Below, one piece after another: positions 27,314-36,086 of a DNA stretch of 64,000 bases. This DNA comes from M3007 sp031373665. GTDB lineage: Bacteria; Bacteroidota; Bacteroidia; Chitinophagales; Saprospiraceae. The position numbers and the translations under genes are program-made. The stretch spans positions 114,577 through 178,576 of the forward strand of contig JANMMZ010000005.1 of assembly GCA_031373665.1 (NCBI GenBank), read 5' to 3'. The notes below the pieces were generated by a model that saw only the letters and a program-made list of their open reading frames with translations, did no database searches and was not told where the DNA came from. Numbering within the stretch: position 1 is the first letter of the stretch; every line of letters starts with the position of its first letter.

Positions 27314-28126
27314 TTAAAACGCCCCCACATTCACCCCTTCAAAATACCCAAATTTCCAAAGTATCAAGATGATTACACCCACGATGATCCGGTAATAACC
27401 AAACACTTTAAATCCGTGTTTGGTGATGTAGCCTATAAAAGTGCGGATAGCCAAAAGAGCCACTATAAAGGCCACCACATTGCCGACAGCCAATAAAGTT
27501 AATTGTTCCCCAGTGAAACTGCCACCGTCATCTATGTAATCCCAAAGGGATTTGCAGGTGGCCGCAAACATAGTAGGTACGGCAAGGAAAAAAGAAAATT
27601 CAGCCGCCGTAGCAGGCGAAAGCCCTTGGGTGAGGCCGCCAATAATGGTTGCTGCTGAGCGGCTCACGCCCGGCACCATGGAGATAACTTGGAAAAAGCC
27701 AATTTTCAAGGCTTTCATCCACCCAATATCGTCCACACTGGATTCGATCTGAGAGCGTTTCTTAAAATAATCGTCTAAGAGCAGAAATACAATCCCGCCG
27801 GCTATCAAAGCAATAGCCACCACAACGATGTTTTCGAGGAGGGCATCTATGCGTTTTTTGAGCAATAACCCAAATACAGCCGCTGGTAAAAATGCCACGC
27901 CAAGTTTGATATAAAACTGGAAATTTTGTAAAAATCGCCGCCAATACAGTACCAATACCGATAAAATGGCTCCAAACTGAATAGCCACGGTGAATACCTT
28001 CACAAATGGATGGCTGGCTATGCCCATAGCAGAAGAGCCAATAATCATATGCCCGGTACTAGATACTGGCAAAAACTCGGTAATGCCTTCAATAATAGCC
28101 AAGATAATGGCTTGAAAAATGCCCAT
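27314..28126 (-). CDS. uppP: Undecaprenyl-diphosphatase UppP (BacA)
   Basis: 270 aa integral membrane enzyme that dephosphorylates undecaprenyl pyrophosphate so the lipid carrier can be reused in cell-wall synthesis; it also confers bacitracin resistance. The two signatures are present: EGITEFLPVSSTGHMII near the N-terminus (catalytic Glu/Ser/His region) and PGVSRSAATIIGGL (conserved Arg). About eight membrane helices. The ATG is 3 bases from the DUF3098 stop. Converges with the lipoprotein gene, 6 bases between stops. Confidence 0.96.
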   Translation of the reverse strand: MGIFQAIILAIIEGITEFLPVSSTGHMIIGSSAMGIASHPFVKVFTVAIQFGAILSVLVLYWRRFLQNFQFYIKLGVAFLPAAVFGLLLKKRIDALLENIVVVAIALIAGGIVFLLLDDYFKKRSQIESSVDDIGWMKALKIGFFQVISMVPGVSRSAATIIGGLTQGLSPATAAEFSFFLAVPTMFAATCKSLWDYIDDGGSFTGEQLTLLAVGNVVAFIVALLAIRTFIGYITKHGFKVFGYYRIIVGVIILILWKFGYFEGVNVGAF

Positions 28127-28129
28127 TAT

Positions 28130-28492
28130 TTATGCCTCTTCGTGGTGGGTATTGACGATTGTAGAATCATTTTTCTTGAAAATGCCTACGATGACTACAA
28201 CAAAACCCGCAACCATCATGATCGGAGCCAATGTAATACGCCTAAAACTGTAAATGATTTCTGGTTGCCATTTATTGGGGTCGGGCATGGCACCACCTGA
28301 CATAAGTGCCAAGCCTAATAATACCAAGCCTAGGCCAAGGCCCATATAGATGAAGTTTTTACGCCCAAAGATGAGTTCATTACTGCCTGCGCTGAATAAG
28401 GTTTCACGCTTTTCTGCACGAATTGGTGCTGTTGGTTTCTTTGGTGCTGCGTTTGCTTGCTGTTGCGGACGCTGTGGTTGCTGCTTTGCCAT
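28130..28492 (-). CDS. DUF3098 small membrane protein
   Basis: 120 aa with a basic, Gln/Ala/Pro-rich N-terminus, then two membrane helices (about 54-72 and 91-111) separated by a periplasmic PDPNKWQPEIIYSFRRITLA. This matches DUF3098 proteins, which in Bacteroidota sit between ftsX and uppP as here (established gene order). Probably linked to the division or wall machinery; function unknown. It starts 85 bases after ftsX. Confidence 0.85.
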   Translation of the reverse strand: MAKQQPQRPQQQANAAPKKPTAPIRAEKRETLFSAGSNELIFGRKNFIYMGLGLGLVLLGLALMSGGAMPDPNKWQPEIIYSFRRITLAPIMMVAGFVVVIVGIFKKNDSTIVNTHHEEA

Positions 28493-28577
28493 ATAATACT
28501 TATATTTAATTTATTTTGTGATCAAATGTTTTACTCTATCAATCCTAAGGAACGATACCTTTATTCCAGTCCCATTC

Positions 28578-29432
28578 CTAATACAAATCATCAATCCTCA
28601 TTTTCAGAAATTTATTCACCACAAACCAAGTACTCAGTCCCGAAATAAATATACCAATGACGAAAATTAAAAGAATAATAAGCACAACCCCATTGATGTC
28701 TTGGAGTTGACGTAGATCTGGCATTACGTGATAAAGCCACCAAACGGTGGCTAATAATGCGGTACTGGCCAGTGCTGCGCTCCAAATACCGTTAAAAATA
28801 CCCTGACGTATATAAGGACGACTAATAAACGACCAGGATGCACCAACCAGTTCTTGATTTTTCAGAATAAACCGATTGGAGTACAATGCCAACCGAATGG
28901 TGTTATGAATAAGGGTCACTGCTGCAAAGATGAGCAACAGCCCAATACCCAATGCGATGAGGGCAAGGCTCTGAATATTTTGGCCTACATTGGCGGTATT
29001 GGCCGCCTCAAAATATAGGTCTGCCACCGTGGAATCTTGTCGGAGCGTTTCTTTCCAAGTCAGCATGGTTTCGTCGTTCAGATAATCGGCCTGAACATTG
29101 AAACGGATCACATCCCGGAGCAAGTCAGGGGCATCTTCGAGCAGGCTTTCTTCCCCAAGGTCTTCTTTCATGGTTGCGGCTGCCTGATCGCGGGTGATGA
29201 ACCTGACAGATGAAGGCTTCACGAAGGGCTGCGCATTGATTTCTGCAACGATACGGGCAATATCTTCTTGCCCAACACCCGGTTGCAGTTCCACCCAAAG
29301 ATCTATTTTCTCTTTGAAAAGCGTCACCAATTTGCGTCCATGCAAAGTCATTAGGCCAAAAAAGCCTAGTATGTACAGTACCAATGCGACACTTAAAATC
29401 GCATAAAAATAGGTCGGTTTTTTCCTTGACAT
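28578..29432 (-). CDS. ftsX: Cell division protein FtsX
   Basis: 284 aa inner-membrane permease-like protein; FtsEX couples ATP hydrolysis to activation of peptidoglycan hydrolases at the septum. One N-terminal helix (about 8-28), a periplasmic loop (VKPSSVRFITRDQAAATMKE, DLGEE), then three helices with FAAVTLIHNTIRLALYSNRF and GASWSFISRPYIRQGIFNG, diagnostic of FtsX. ftsE is not adjacent in this window. It begins 2 bases after the penicillin-binding protein gene. Confidence 0.94.
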   Translation of the reverse strand: MSRKKPTYFYAILSVALVLYILGFFGLMTLHGRKLVTLFKEKIDLWVELQPGVGQEDIARIVAEINAQPFVKPSSVRFITRDQAAATMKEDLGEESLLEDAPDLLRDVIRFNVQADYLNDETMLTWKETLRQDSTVADLYFEAANTANVGQNIQSLALIALGIGLLLIFAAVTLIHNTIRLALYSNRFILKNQELVGASWSFISRPYIRQGIFNGIWSAALASTALLATVWWLYHVMPDLRQLQDINGVVLIILLIFVIGIFISGLSTWFVVNKFLKMRIDDLY

Positions 29433-29434
29433 AA

Positions 29435-32083
29435 CTAATCTATCTCATCGCCAAAACTATCGTCTGGCTTCTTTTTATCGGTCTTAGCGCCTTCTACATC
29501 GAGTTCGTCACCGTAGATATCGGGCGCAAAGTCCTCCTCATCTCCGAGTACCGACCCCGCATGGTAATTGGCGCAATTGATGGTAATACCAAGGTCTCCA
29601 GGTGGTTTTATAAATCGAGCATTAAAGTCATATCCTGATTTAGGGTCTTTTTCCAACCTGCCAATAAAAGAAGCAAAAATAGGACGCGCCATTTTTGCGC
29701 CCTGTCCATCATTGATACTCAAAAATCGCACCCATCGGTCTTCGCCACCTACCCAAGTACCCACTACTAAGCGTGGGGTAACACCCATGAACCACCCATC
29801 AGTATAATCATTGGTGGTACCGGTTTTGCCGCCTACTTCACTTTTTAGGGTATTTATGCCTGGCGCACCTTTTACATTGTATTTCAACATATCCAGCATT
29901 ACCCAATTGGCATTAGTGGCCAAGGCTGCATTTTCTTCCGGAATAGATCGGTAAATGATTTTTCCGTTTTTATCTTCTATTTTACGAATCACATAAGGCG
30001 TAGAATAGGTTCCTTTATTAGCAAAAGTAGCGTAAGCCCCAGTCATTTCTAATACTTTCAAATCAGCAGCACCTAGACAAATAGAGGGTTGCTTAGGTAT
30101 TCTATACTGACCATCTGAGCGTTTGAGGCTCGAATCAATGCCCATATTGTGGCATAGTCCACGCACGATTTCAGTAGTACCCATTTGTTTCATCAAGTAG
30201 GCACTCACCGTGTTGACGGAGTTCTTTAAGCCCTCGTATAGGGTAAGTTTGGCTCCCGAATAAACATTGGTAGCGTTCTTAGGTGTCCAATCTGCTACGT
30301 GTGTGAAGTTCATATAGCGACCGGGTATCGTGACGGCTTGGTCATACACCTCGAAGCAAGGACTCATGCCCAATTGTGAAATAGCACTGGCGTAAACAAA
30401 GGGTTTGAAGGTAGAACCCACTTGTCGTTCATTGCGAATGTGATCGTATTGAAAATACTTGAAATTGATGCCGCCCACCCATGCTTTTATTTCTGAAGTG
30501 GTGGGATCCATAGCCAACATCCCTGTTTGTAAAAACATCCGATGGTACTTAACGCTATCCATAGGACTCATTACGGTGTCTTTCTCAAAATTAGGGCTAT
30601 TCCAAGTGAAAACCGTCATTTTCACCTTCGTATCGTACTGTTTTTTAATGGCTGCATTAAGAGATGAGTATTGTGTTTTGATGTTTTTCCAATCAGCACT
30701 GTTCATAATACGCCGATAAAATGCTGCTTGGCTAGCCGATGCCCAACCTTTTCCGACCAATTTACTGATGCTTCCGGCTGCTTTTTCCTCATTGAGCATC
30801 CTTTCAATATCCAAATCACGAAGTTCAATGGAATATTGCTTTTGAATTTTTTCTACCAGTTCATCCATGTATTTGGGCCTCAAAGCACCATAGCGATCGC
30901 CTTCCCTAAGCAATTTTGCAAATTCTTCTTTCCTGATTTCGATCTCGCGGTCGGTAGTTTCAGAGCCCTTATAAGTCCAAGGGTTGCGCCCTTTCCAGAC
31001 ACTAAAAAAACGAGATTGTATTTTTTTCATGTGCTCGCGCATAGCATCTTCGGCATGTTGCTGATACACAGGATCAATCGTGGTGTATATTTTGAGGCCA
31101 TCCTTGTAAAGGTCATATTCAGTACCGTCAGGGCGGCGTGATTCCGCTGATTCTAGGATGGCGTCTAAGTCCTTTTTTAGTTCCGAACAAAGATATGGGG
31201 CTTTATCGTCGGTAAAATTCACCTTTTTAAACCGGCTCATATCCAATTGGGTAACCTTGAGGCTATCAAACTGTCGTTCGGTCAATACCTCGTTTTTGCG
31301 CATCTGTGACAGTACAATCCAGCGGCGGCGCATGGCTCGGTCTTTATGCCGATTTGGGTTAAAATAGGATGGGTTTTGCAACATGCCGATGAGCATGGCC
31401 GATTCTTGAATATTGAGGGATTTGGCAGTTTTGCCAAAATAAACCTCAGCGGCAGCATGGATACCATAGGCGTTGTTGATGAAATTGAATTCATTCAAAT
31501 ACATAGCCATGATCTCCTCTTTGGTATAACTGCGCTCCAGTTTTACAGCCGTGATCCATTCACGCAATTTCATGTAAACCAACTTAAATATTTTGGCTAC
31601 TGGATTTAATCCTTTGAATTCGCGGTCGGAATACAACATTTTGGCCAATTGCTGAGTGATCGTGGAGCCACCACCCGAACTTTGATCCGCCATGAGCAAT
31701 GTCCTGAATATGACACGCCCCACAGCGCGGGCATCAATACCACAGTGATCCCTAAAGCGTAGATCTTCGGTAGAAATCAAGGCACTCACGAGGTGAGGGC
31801 TCAATTCATCAAAAGTGACTGGAACGCGGTTTTCGATGTAGTAACGGCCTAATAGATCGTTATTATTGGCCAATACTTCGCTTGCCAAAGCAAAATTAGG
31901 GTCCTCCAACTCCCGAAAGGAAGGAATAGCCATGAAGTTAATTATAACAAACAGGAGGAATACGGCACTAATACCGCCCAAAAGCAACCGCCATGTCCAT
32001 TTGATGAGTTTCTCATAAACGGGCATACGCTTGTCTTGCAAGGCTGCTTTAATAGATATAAGGTGTTGTGGTTCGGACATCAT
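29435..32083 (-). CDS. Class A penicillin-binding protein (PBP1A-like)
   Basis: 882 aa bifunctional peptidoglycan synthase. A cytoplasmic tail and one membrane helix (about 33-52) precede the glycosyltransferase family 51 domain (TEDLRFRDHCGIDARAVGR, GGSTITQQLAKMLY, EIMAMYLNEF, ESAMLIGMLQNP). The transpeptidase domain (about 500-800) has nucleophile motif VGSTFKPF (SxxK), SVN (in GLKNSVNTVSAYL) and KTGTTNDYTD. An acidic tail follows. Start could be either of two adjacent Met codons. A CAAAGATA box (minus TATCTTTG) at 32104-32111 may be its -7 element. ftsX follows directly, coupling wall synthesis and division genes. Confidence 0.95.
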   Translation of the reverse strand: MMSEPQHLISIKAALQDKRMPVYEKLIKWTWRLLLGGISAVFLLFVIINFMAIPSFRELEDPNFALASEVLANNNDLLGRYYIENRVPVTFDELSPHLVSALISTEDLRFRDHCGIDARAVGRVIFRTLLMADQSSGGGSTITQQLAKMLYSDREFKGLNPVAKIFKLVYMKLREWITAVKLERSYTKEEIMAMYLNEFNFINNAYGIHAAAEVYFGKTAKSLNIQESAMLIGMLQNPSYFNPNRHKDRAMRRRWIVLSQMRKNEVLTERQFDSLKVTQLDMSRFKKVNFTDDKAPYLCSELKKDLDAILESAESRRPDGTEYDLYKDGLKIYTTIDPVYQQHAEDAMREHMKKIQSRFFSVWKGRNPWTYKGSETTDREIEIRKEEFAKLLREGDRYGALRPKYMDELVEKIQKQYSIELRDLDIERMLNEEKAAGSISKLVGKGWASASQAAFYRRIMNSADWKNIKTQYSSLNAAIKKQYDTKVKMTVFTWNSPNFEKDTVMSPMDSVKYHRMFLQTGMLAMDPTTSEIKAWVGGINFKYFQYDHIRNERQVGSTFKPFVYASAISQLGMSPCFEVYDQAVTIPGRYMNFTHVADWTPKNATNVYSGAKLTLYEGLKNSVNTVSAYLMKQMGTTEIVRGLCHNMGIDSSLKRSDGQYRIPKQPSICLGAADLKVLEMTGAYATFANKGTYSTPYVIRKIEDKNGKIIYRSIPEENAALATNANWVMLDMLKYNVKGAPGINTLKSEVGGKTGTTNDYTDGWFMGVTPRLVVGTWVGGEDRWVRFLSINDGQGAKMARPIFASFIGRLEKDPKSGYDFNARFIKPPGDLGITINCANYHAGSVLGDEEDFAPDIYGDELDVEGAKTDKKKPDDSFGDEID

Positions 32084-32181
32084 ATCGGATTCAGAATACT
32101 GCGCAAAGATAGTAGATTATCGGGAAAAACGGTACAAAGTTAATATTTGCGCCTTTGGCGTAACATCTTTATGGATCCTCC

Positions 32182-34266
32182 TTACATACTATACTTCCCT
32201 TCTGTGGTAGCAGGTGTTGCTTCCACGGGAGTTTTGAATGATTCAAACTCAGAATCACCCTCGGCACTTGGTGCTGCCACTGCCACGTTAGGGACTGGCT
32301 GCTCTGGTACGAATAAGGCCTTTTTATCATCAAACCAATGCAAGAGTTGCGCTACGCTGAACTCTGGTGCAGGCTCATTGTCGTATTTTTCAAGATCGTC
32401 AATGCCCAATACATCAGCCGCTATATACTGCCCCAATTGATAGTAAGACTCCCATTGTATTTCATCAAAAAATTGGTCGCTGGTGGATTCGTGCGGGAAA
32501 TCGGGATGGTATATTTTGTATTTGTAAGTCCCAAACTTGAGCCGATCTTTTTCTGAAAGGTGAGGCTTGCCCTTGGGGGCAGTGACCGAAGATTTGACAT
32601 AAATAAAAGTACCCACCTTTTTGGGCTCGGCATAGTTAACCAATTGGGTGGTTTCCTTTCCAGTGATCGGATCTATACTCACCTCATCGGCCCACCACTG
32701 ACAGATATCGGCTATGGCGAATCGTTTTTTTGAAAATACTTGCGTAGGTTTGGGACGGATAATATCTTCTGGTTGTTCGTCATCACGAAAGCGAATCTCA
32801 AGTCCCATTTCGTTGCGCGCACGGATCAAAAAATTATTTAAATCGAAAAAAGAATAAATCCTGTCTTCACCAGCATCAATGGCTATCACCAAACGACATC
32901 CACGGCGCAGCAACTCATAAGCACCTAGGTTTTCGATATGGCCACCATCTGAAATATTTATTTTATCATTATTAGATCCAATACGGCCTAGCAATTCTCT
33001 GAAAAAATAGGTAGGCCACCAAATCGGTCTCCATTTGCGCCATACAAGGCGTGGATTAGAGATCCAAAAGCCCAAACGGGCATTGAATAAGGTCATGAAT
33101 ACACTCAGCACTTTATTGGAGTACATACCCATACCTGGGTTTACAGCAGCAGCCGAAATTGTGATGGCTGCGGGCAAGGTCATCTGCTGATAGTCCCAAT
33201 AATTGGCAGTTGGCACATAACCCACCAATTTTGATCCACAAAAAATAGGGCTAAGCAAAAAATAATCGCTTGTTTTAGTGCCTTTGAAAACAGCATCGCC
33301 CGCAGGGTTAAGCAAATTGAGGCAAGTATTGATAAGTGGATAAGGGGCGATAGAATCTTTAGGGTCAGTGGAGTCCCTTTTTATCAGGTCTTTTATTAAT
33401 ATATTTTTGTGCTCACCCGAAAATCGCAAAAAGAGATCGGCCAACTGTTTTCTATAATAACGGTGGAAACTAAGGGCGTTGGGGTTGGTAAAATATCCAA
33501 TCAGGAATAACAATACCATACTGATGATATAATCTACTATTTGTTCATTGCTCAATCGCTCCCCACCTTGATACCCTAATAGGCTAATCCAACCATAGAG
33601 CAATAGTACCACCATCACAAGTATGGACTCCGCTCGGTTGAATGTTTTAGAAATACCCAGATTGAAATTCAAAATAATATTAACCAAAAAATGCATCCCC
33701 AATATGCCTCCAATGAACACCATCATATACCAGTTTAGGCTATTGGCCGAAAAGACCTGCAAAAACTCGAAAGGATTTTCGCCTACCAACCCAGTAACTA
33801 TGATATAAAGGTGATAAATCAAACCCAATACTAAAAATGGACTGATCAGGCTCATCCCCCAACTGACCAAAAACGCCACGGCCAACAAAATGGTATTGGC
33901 ATTTTTATAAAATCCTTGTCCCGGTATCATATATTCCCCATGCATACGCATAGAGTCAATATGTTCTTGGGTAAATATTTTTTGAAAGTCACCCTCTGCT
34001 TTCAAGGTCGTTTGCACATACGCATGGGTGTAGCCGCCGCCCGATACAGAACTCAGATAATCCGCTTTTTTAAGGATCCCAAAACGATTGAGCGTCTTTA
34101 AAAACCCCAAGTTGATCGTGGCTGACCGAATACCGCCGCCCGATAAAGCAATACCAAACCAGTTCTCCTCTTCGGGACTGCCTTTGTCTAGTTTTTGCTC
34201 CTCTCGGCGTTTTCGTAGATAGTCTTTTTCTACCTCTATAATGTCTTTACACGTAAATAAATCCAT
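32182..34266 (-). CDS. Membrane-anchored patatin-like phospholipase
   Basis: 694 aa. N-terminal patatin half: oxyanion GIALSGGGIRSATINLGFLK and nucleophile block YLSSVSGGGYTHAY (Ser within VSGGG). Four to five membrane helices follow (about 125-275). The second catalytic half carries the Asp in ISDGGHIENLGAYELLRRGC and ends near residue 620. Splitting a patatin domain by membrane helices is seen in large bacterial patatin proteins. Expected to hydrolyse acyl esters of membrane lipids; target unknown. It starts at 34266 and lies 99 bases upstream of the penicillin-binding protein gene, so it need not share its transcript. Confidence 0.85.
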   Translation of the reverse strand: MDLFTCKDIIEVEKDYLRKRREEQKLDKGSPEEENWFGIALSGGGIRSATINLGFLKTLNRFGILKKADYLSSVSGGGYTHAYVQTTLKAEGDFQKIFTQEHIDSMRMHGEYMIPGQGFYKNANTILLAVAFLVSWGMSLISPFLVLGLIYHLYIIVTGLVGENPFEFLQVFSANSLNWYMMVFIGGILGMHFLVNIILNFNLGISKTFNRAESILVMVVLLLYGWISLLGYQGGERLSNEQIVDYIISMVLLFLIGYFTNPNALSFHRYYRKQLADLFLRFSGEHKNILIKDLIKRDSTDPKDSIAPYPLINTCLNLLNPAGDAVFKGTKTSDYFLLSPIFCGSKLVGYVPTANYWDYQQMTLPAAITISAAAVNPGMGMYSNKVLSVFMTLFNARLGFWISNPRLVWRKWRPIWWPTYFFRELLGRIGSNNDKINISDGGHIENLGAYELLRRGCRLVIAIDAGEDRIYSFFDLNNFLIRARNEMGLEIRFRDDEQPEDIIRPKPTQVFSKKRFAIADICQWWADEVSIDPITGKETTQLVNYAEPKKVGTFIYVKSSVTAPKGKPHLSEKDRLKFGTYKYKIYHPDFPHESTSDQFFDEIQWESYYQLGQYIAADVLGIDDLEKYDNEPAPEFSVAQLLHWFDDKKALFVPEQPVPNVAVAAPSAEGDSEFESFKTPVEATPATTEGKYSM

Positions 34267-34464
34267 GTCTGGCTATGTTGAAATTTTTCACTAACCGGAA
34301 AAACCTTGCGACAAAAGTCCGAAAAATGTTTGGTTTTATGGTTTTTTTGTGGAGTATTTTATGGGCAGTATATTCTGGCCTGAGGTGAAGTCACTTTAGC
34401 GGTGATGCAACTGGTCTAATAAAGGTGCAGTGAGGAAAAGCACTTGAAATGGGTTGCTATTTGA

Positions 34465-34500
34465 AAACAGGCTTGAAAACATCGGTTTTCAAGCCTGTTT
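34465..34500. repeat. Perfect 16-bp inverted repeat
   Basis: AAACAGGCTTGAAAAC (34465-34480) and its exact complement (34485-34500) around an ATCG loop. T-rich ends could terminate transcription from either side; no gene ends immediately beside it. Confidence 0.65.
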
Positions 34501-34515
34501 GTCATTTATTCTGAG

Positions 34516-34546
34516 GGGGCTCTTTCCAACGAAAGAGGCCCCTTTT
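34516..34546. terminator. GC-rich hairpin next to the small peptide gene
   Basis: GGGGCTCTTTC pairs with GAAAGAGGCCCC (one bulge), followed on the plus strand by TTTT. It lies 7 bases past the stop of the minus-strand peptide gene at 34553. The 12-mer AAGAGGCCCCTT of its right arm recurs inside that gene (34710-34721). Confidence 0.45.
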
Positions 34547-34552
34547 CAGTAA

Positions 34553-34735
34553 CTAAACCTTTGAAATATGTTTTGAACTTCCGTTTGCCAGATTCAAGTA
34601 ATAAAAACAACAGCCCCAGCGTGTTTCCACACTGGAGCAGTTGATAGTTTTACATTGGCCTCCGTAGATGGACTCAGACTGGTTGATCATCACATCTTTT
34701 GTGTCTTCCAAGAGGCCCCTTGATTTATTGAGCAT
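34553..34735 (-). CDS. Small Cys-rich peptide with Gly-Gly leader-like boundary (possible RiPP precursor)
   Basis: 60 aa. The first 26 residues (MLNKSRGLLEDTKDVMINQS, then ESIYGG) look like a double-glycine leader of Bacteroidota ribosomal natural-product precursors. The following part, QCKTINCSSVETRWGCCFYY, is rich in Cys (4), Ser and Thr, as in lanthipeptide cores. No modification or export gene (LanB/LanC-like, rSAM, C39 peptidase transporter) is within this window, so this could be an orphan precursor, a remnant, or a chance frame. ATG at 34733-34735 with no strong ribosome binding site. Neighbours are a patatin gene and a decayed T9SS gene. Confidence 0.4.
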   Translation of the reverse strand: MLNKSRGLLEDTKDVMINQSESIYGGQCKTINCSSVETRWGCCFYYLNLANGSSKHISKV

Positions 34736-34925
34736 GTGTTTACTTTGAATTTGTTGGTGTTAGATTGCATCGTCTTGGCTTTGCCTATTTTCCGATATCG
34801 ATTTATCTGCGGGACTATCAACAACTCTATTCTTTCACTACCCGCGCTTAGTACAATTTTCCATTTTCACTGATTTGTAACATGTAAATACCCGCTAACT
34901 GCCTTGAAAAATAAATGATATTACA

Positions 34926-35381
34926 CTATTGCTTCAAAAACTTCACCTGCTCCGCACCCACTTTCAACACATACATCCCTTGCGGCAAAGCAGACACATC
35001 AACCCGTTGTCCTGTTTTACCCGTCAACACCTGTTGACCGAGTAGGTTGAGGATTTGGAAATCGCCCTCCTCCCAATCTGCTCGGGACAAACCTGCTATC
35101 TGCTCAACCGTTAAGGTATTAGACACCGGATTTGGATAGATCGAGACGCGATTCATCGCGTCTTTACGCTTGACAGAGACGATTTTTGACAGCGTTTCTG
35201 TACCGTCAAAGTCGAGTTGCCGAAGGCGATAATAAGTCAACGCAAAAGGTTGGTTGTCAACGAATTCGTAACTACTCGGCTTGTTGTTGCCCTTCACTTA
35301 CCCGATGCTATGGAAGGTGGTGCCGTCGGTGCTGCGCTCGATGTCGAAGTGGCTGTTGTTCACTTAGCTTGCGGTTGTCCA
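34926..35381 (-). pseudogene. C-terminal remnant of a T9SS sorting-domain protein
   Basis: The frame encodes the usual tail of Bacteroidota surface proteins: W-T-T-A-S, VNNSHFDIERSTDGTTFHSI, then GNNKPSSYEFVDNQPFALTY, YRLRQLDFDGTETLSKIVSV and a complete sorting domain ending VLKVGAEQVKFLKQ. It is broken by two in-frame TAA codons, at 35298-35300 and 35364-35366; each fits a one-base change from a codon expected by the pattern (Lys in SIGKVKG, Glu in TASEVNN). No start and no N-terminal domain remain. At its 5' side it abuts the next remnant, making a chimera. Confidence 0.8.
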
Positions 35382-35801
35382 TGCGCGATTTGGTGCAATG
35401 CTTGGAAATTCGCACGCGGCCGTTCATTCGTCAAATCCTTGTTATTCAGAATTGACTGTACATCTTCTGGCGTGTACCAAGTTTCAAAAATTAATAATTT
35501 CTGGTCATTGTAATGCTCCGTCGAGGCTGTTGTGAGCGCGTCCCACCCCCCCCCAGGCGTGGCGATTGATGGAGGCGTAGTCGTTGGTGGATATCCATTT
35601 GTCAATGGTGGCGGAGTCTTCGGGAAATTTCCATCCGGGTATGTTGGGGTTGGTTTCGGGTAATTGTTGTGGTTGAAAAGTACCCCCCATGGGCATAGGG
35701 AGGTCTAAAGTACCCGTAGGCTTTTTGTCTCCCTTGCAATTGGGAAAAACAATCAAAACGAGCAGAATAAATCCTAATCCAATCAAAAGTGGATTTTTCA
35801 T
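35360..35801 (-). pseudogene. Frameshifted N-terminal fragment of a lipoprotein
   Basis: Starts MKNPLLIGLGFILLVLIVFP with lipoprotein-like NCKGD, continues GWKFPEDSATIDKWISTNDY and INRHAW, then shifts frame at a run of nine C (plus 35546-35554) into DALTTASTEHYNDQKLLIFE and TWYTPEDVQSILNNKDL, ending where the T9SS remnant begins. The layout (signal Cys, aromatic-rich block) recalls the N-terminus of the CxxCH lipoprotein at 39897, possibly the same family (inference). The C-terminal two thirds are missing. The homopolymer makes an assembly error possible for the frameshift, but not for the fusion. Confidence 0.65.
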
Positions 35802-35919
35802 AATACACATTTAAAGTAAAGTAATAAGGTGCCCTTTCTGCAAATAAATGACATAGAGTGGTATGTAATTTTGTTCTTAAACCGTATGCAAAGGTGTGGT
35901 ATCAGGGATTGTTTTTGTA

Positions 35920-36086
35920 GGGGTTGTGTAAAAAAGAGGTACACAATTTTTTCGCCAAATAATATTTCAAGATTATGAAATATTGACGGGGTGACTCAAA
36001 GTCACCCCGTCAATTTACTTCGCATGTAAAATTAAATTTGGTAAAAAAAATTTAATTTCTACCAAACATCCTTTTTACACAACCCC
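35920..36086. repeat. MITE-like element with 15-bp terminal inverted repeats
   Basis: GGGGTTGTGTAAAAA (35920-35934) is repeated inverted at 36072-36086; total span 167 bp, with internal AT-rich partial repeats and a 14-bp terminator stem. The right end lies inside the last codons and stop of the following minus-strand gene, encoding its final Gly-Val-Val-stop. No clear target duplication is visible. Confidence 0.55.
35982..36014. terminator. 14-bp hairpin downstream of the paralogue cassette
   Basis: ATTGACGGGGTGAC pairs perfectly with GTCACCCCGTCAAT, loop TCAAA. It lies 61 bases past the stop of the minus-strand gene at 36075. T-runs are short, so it may act as a weak or bidirectional terminator. 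Confidence 0.6.

Noticed and set aside
35505..35605. Programmed frameshift at the nine-C run
   Set aside because: The downstream part is itself truncated and fused to a decayed gene; a plain mutation or base-calling error is simpler.
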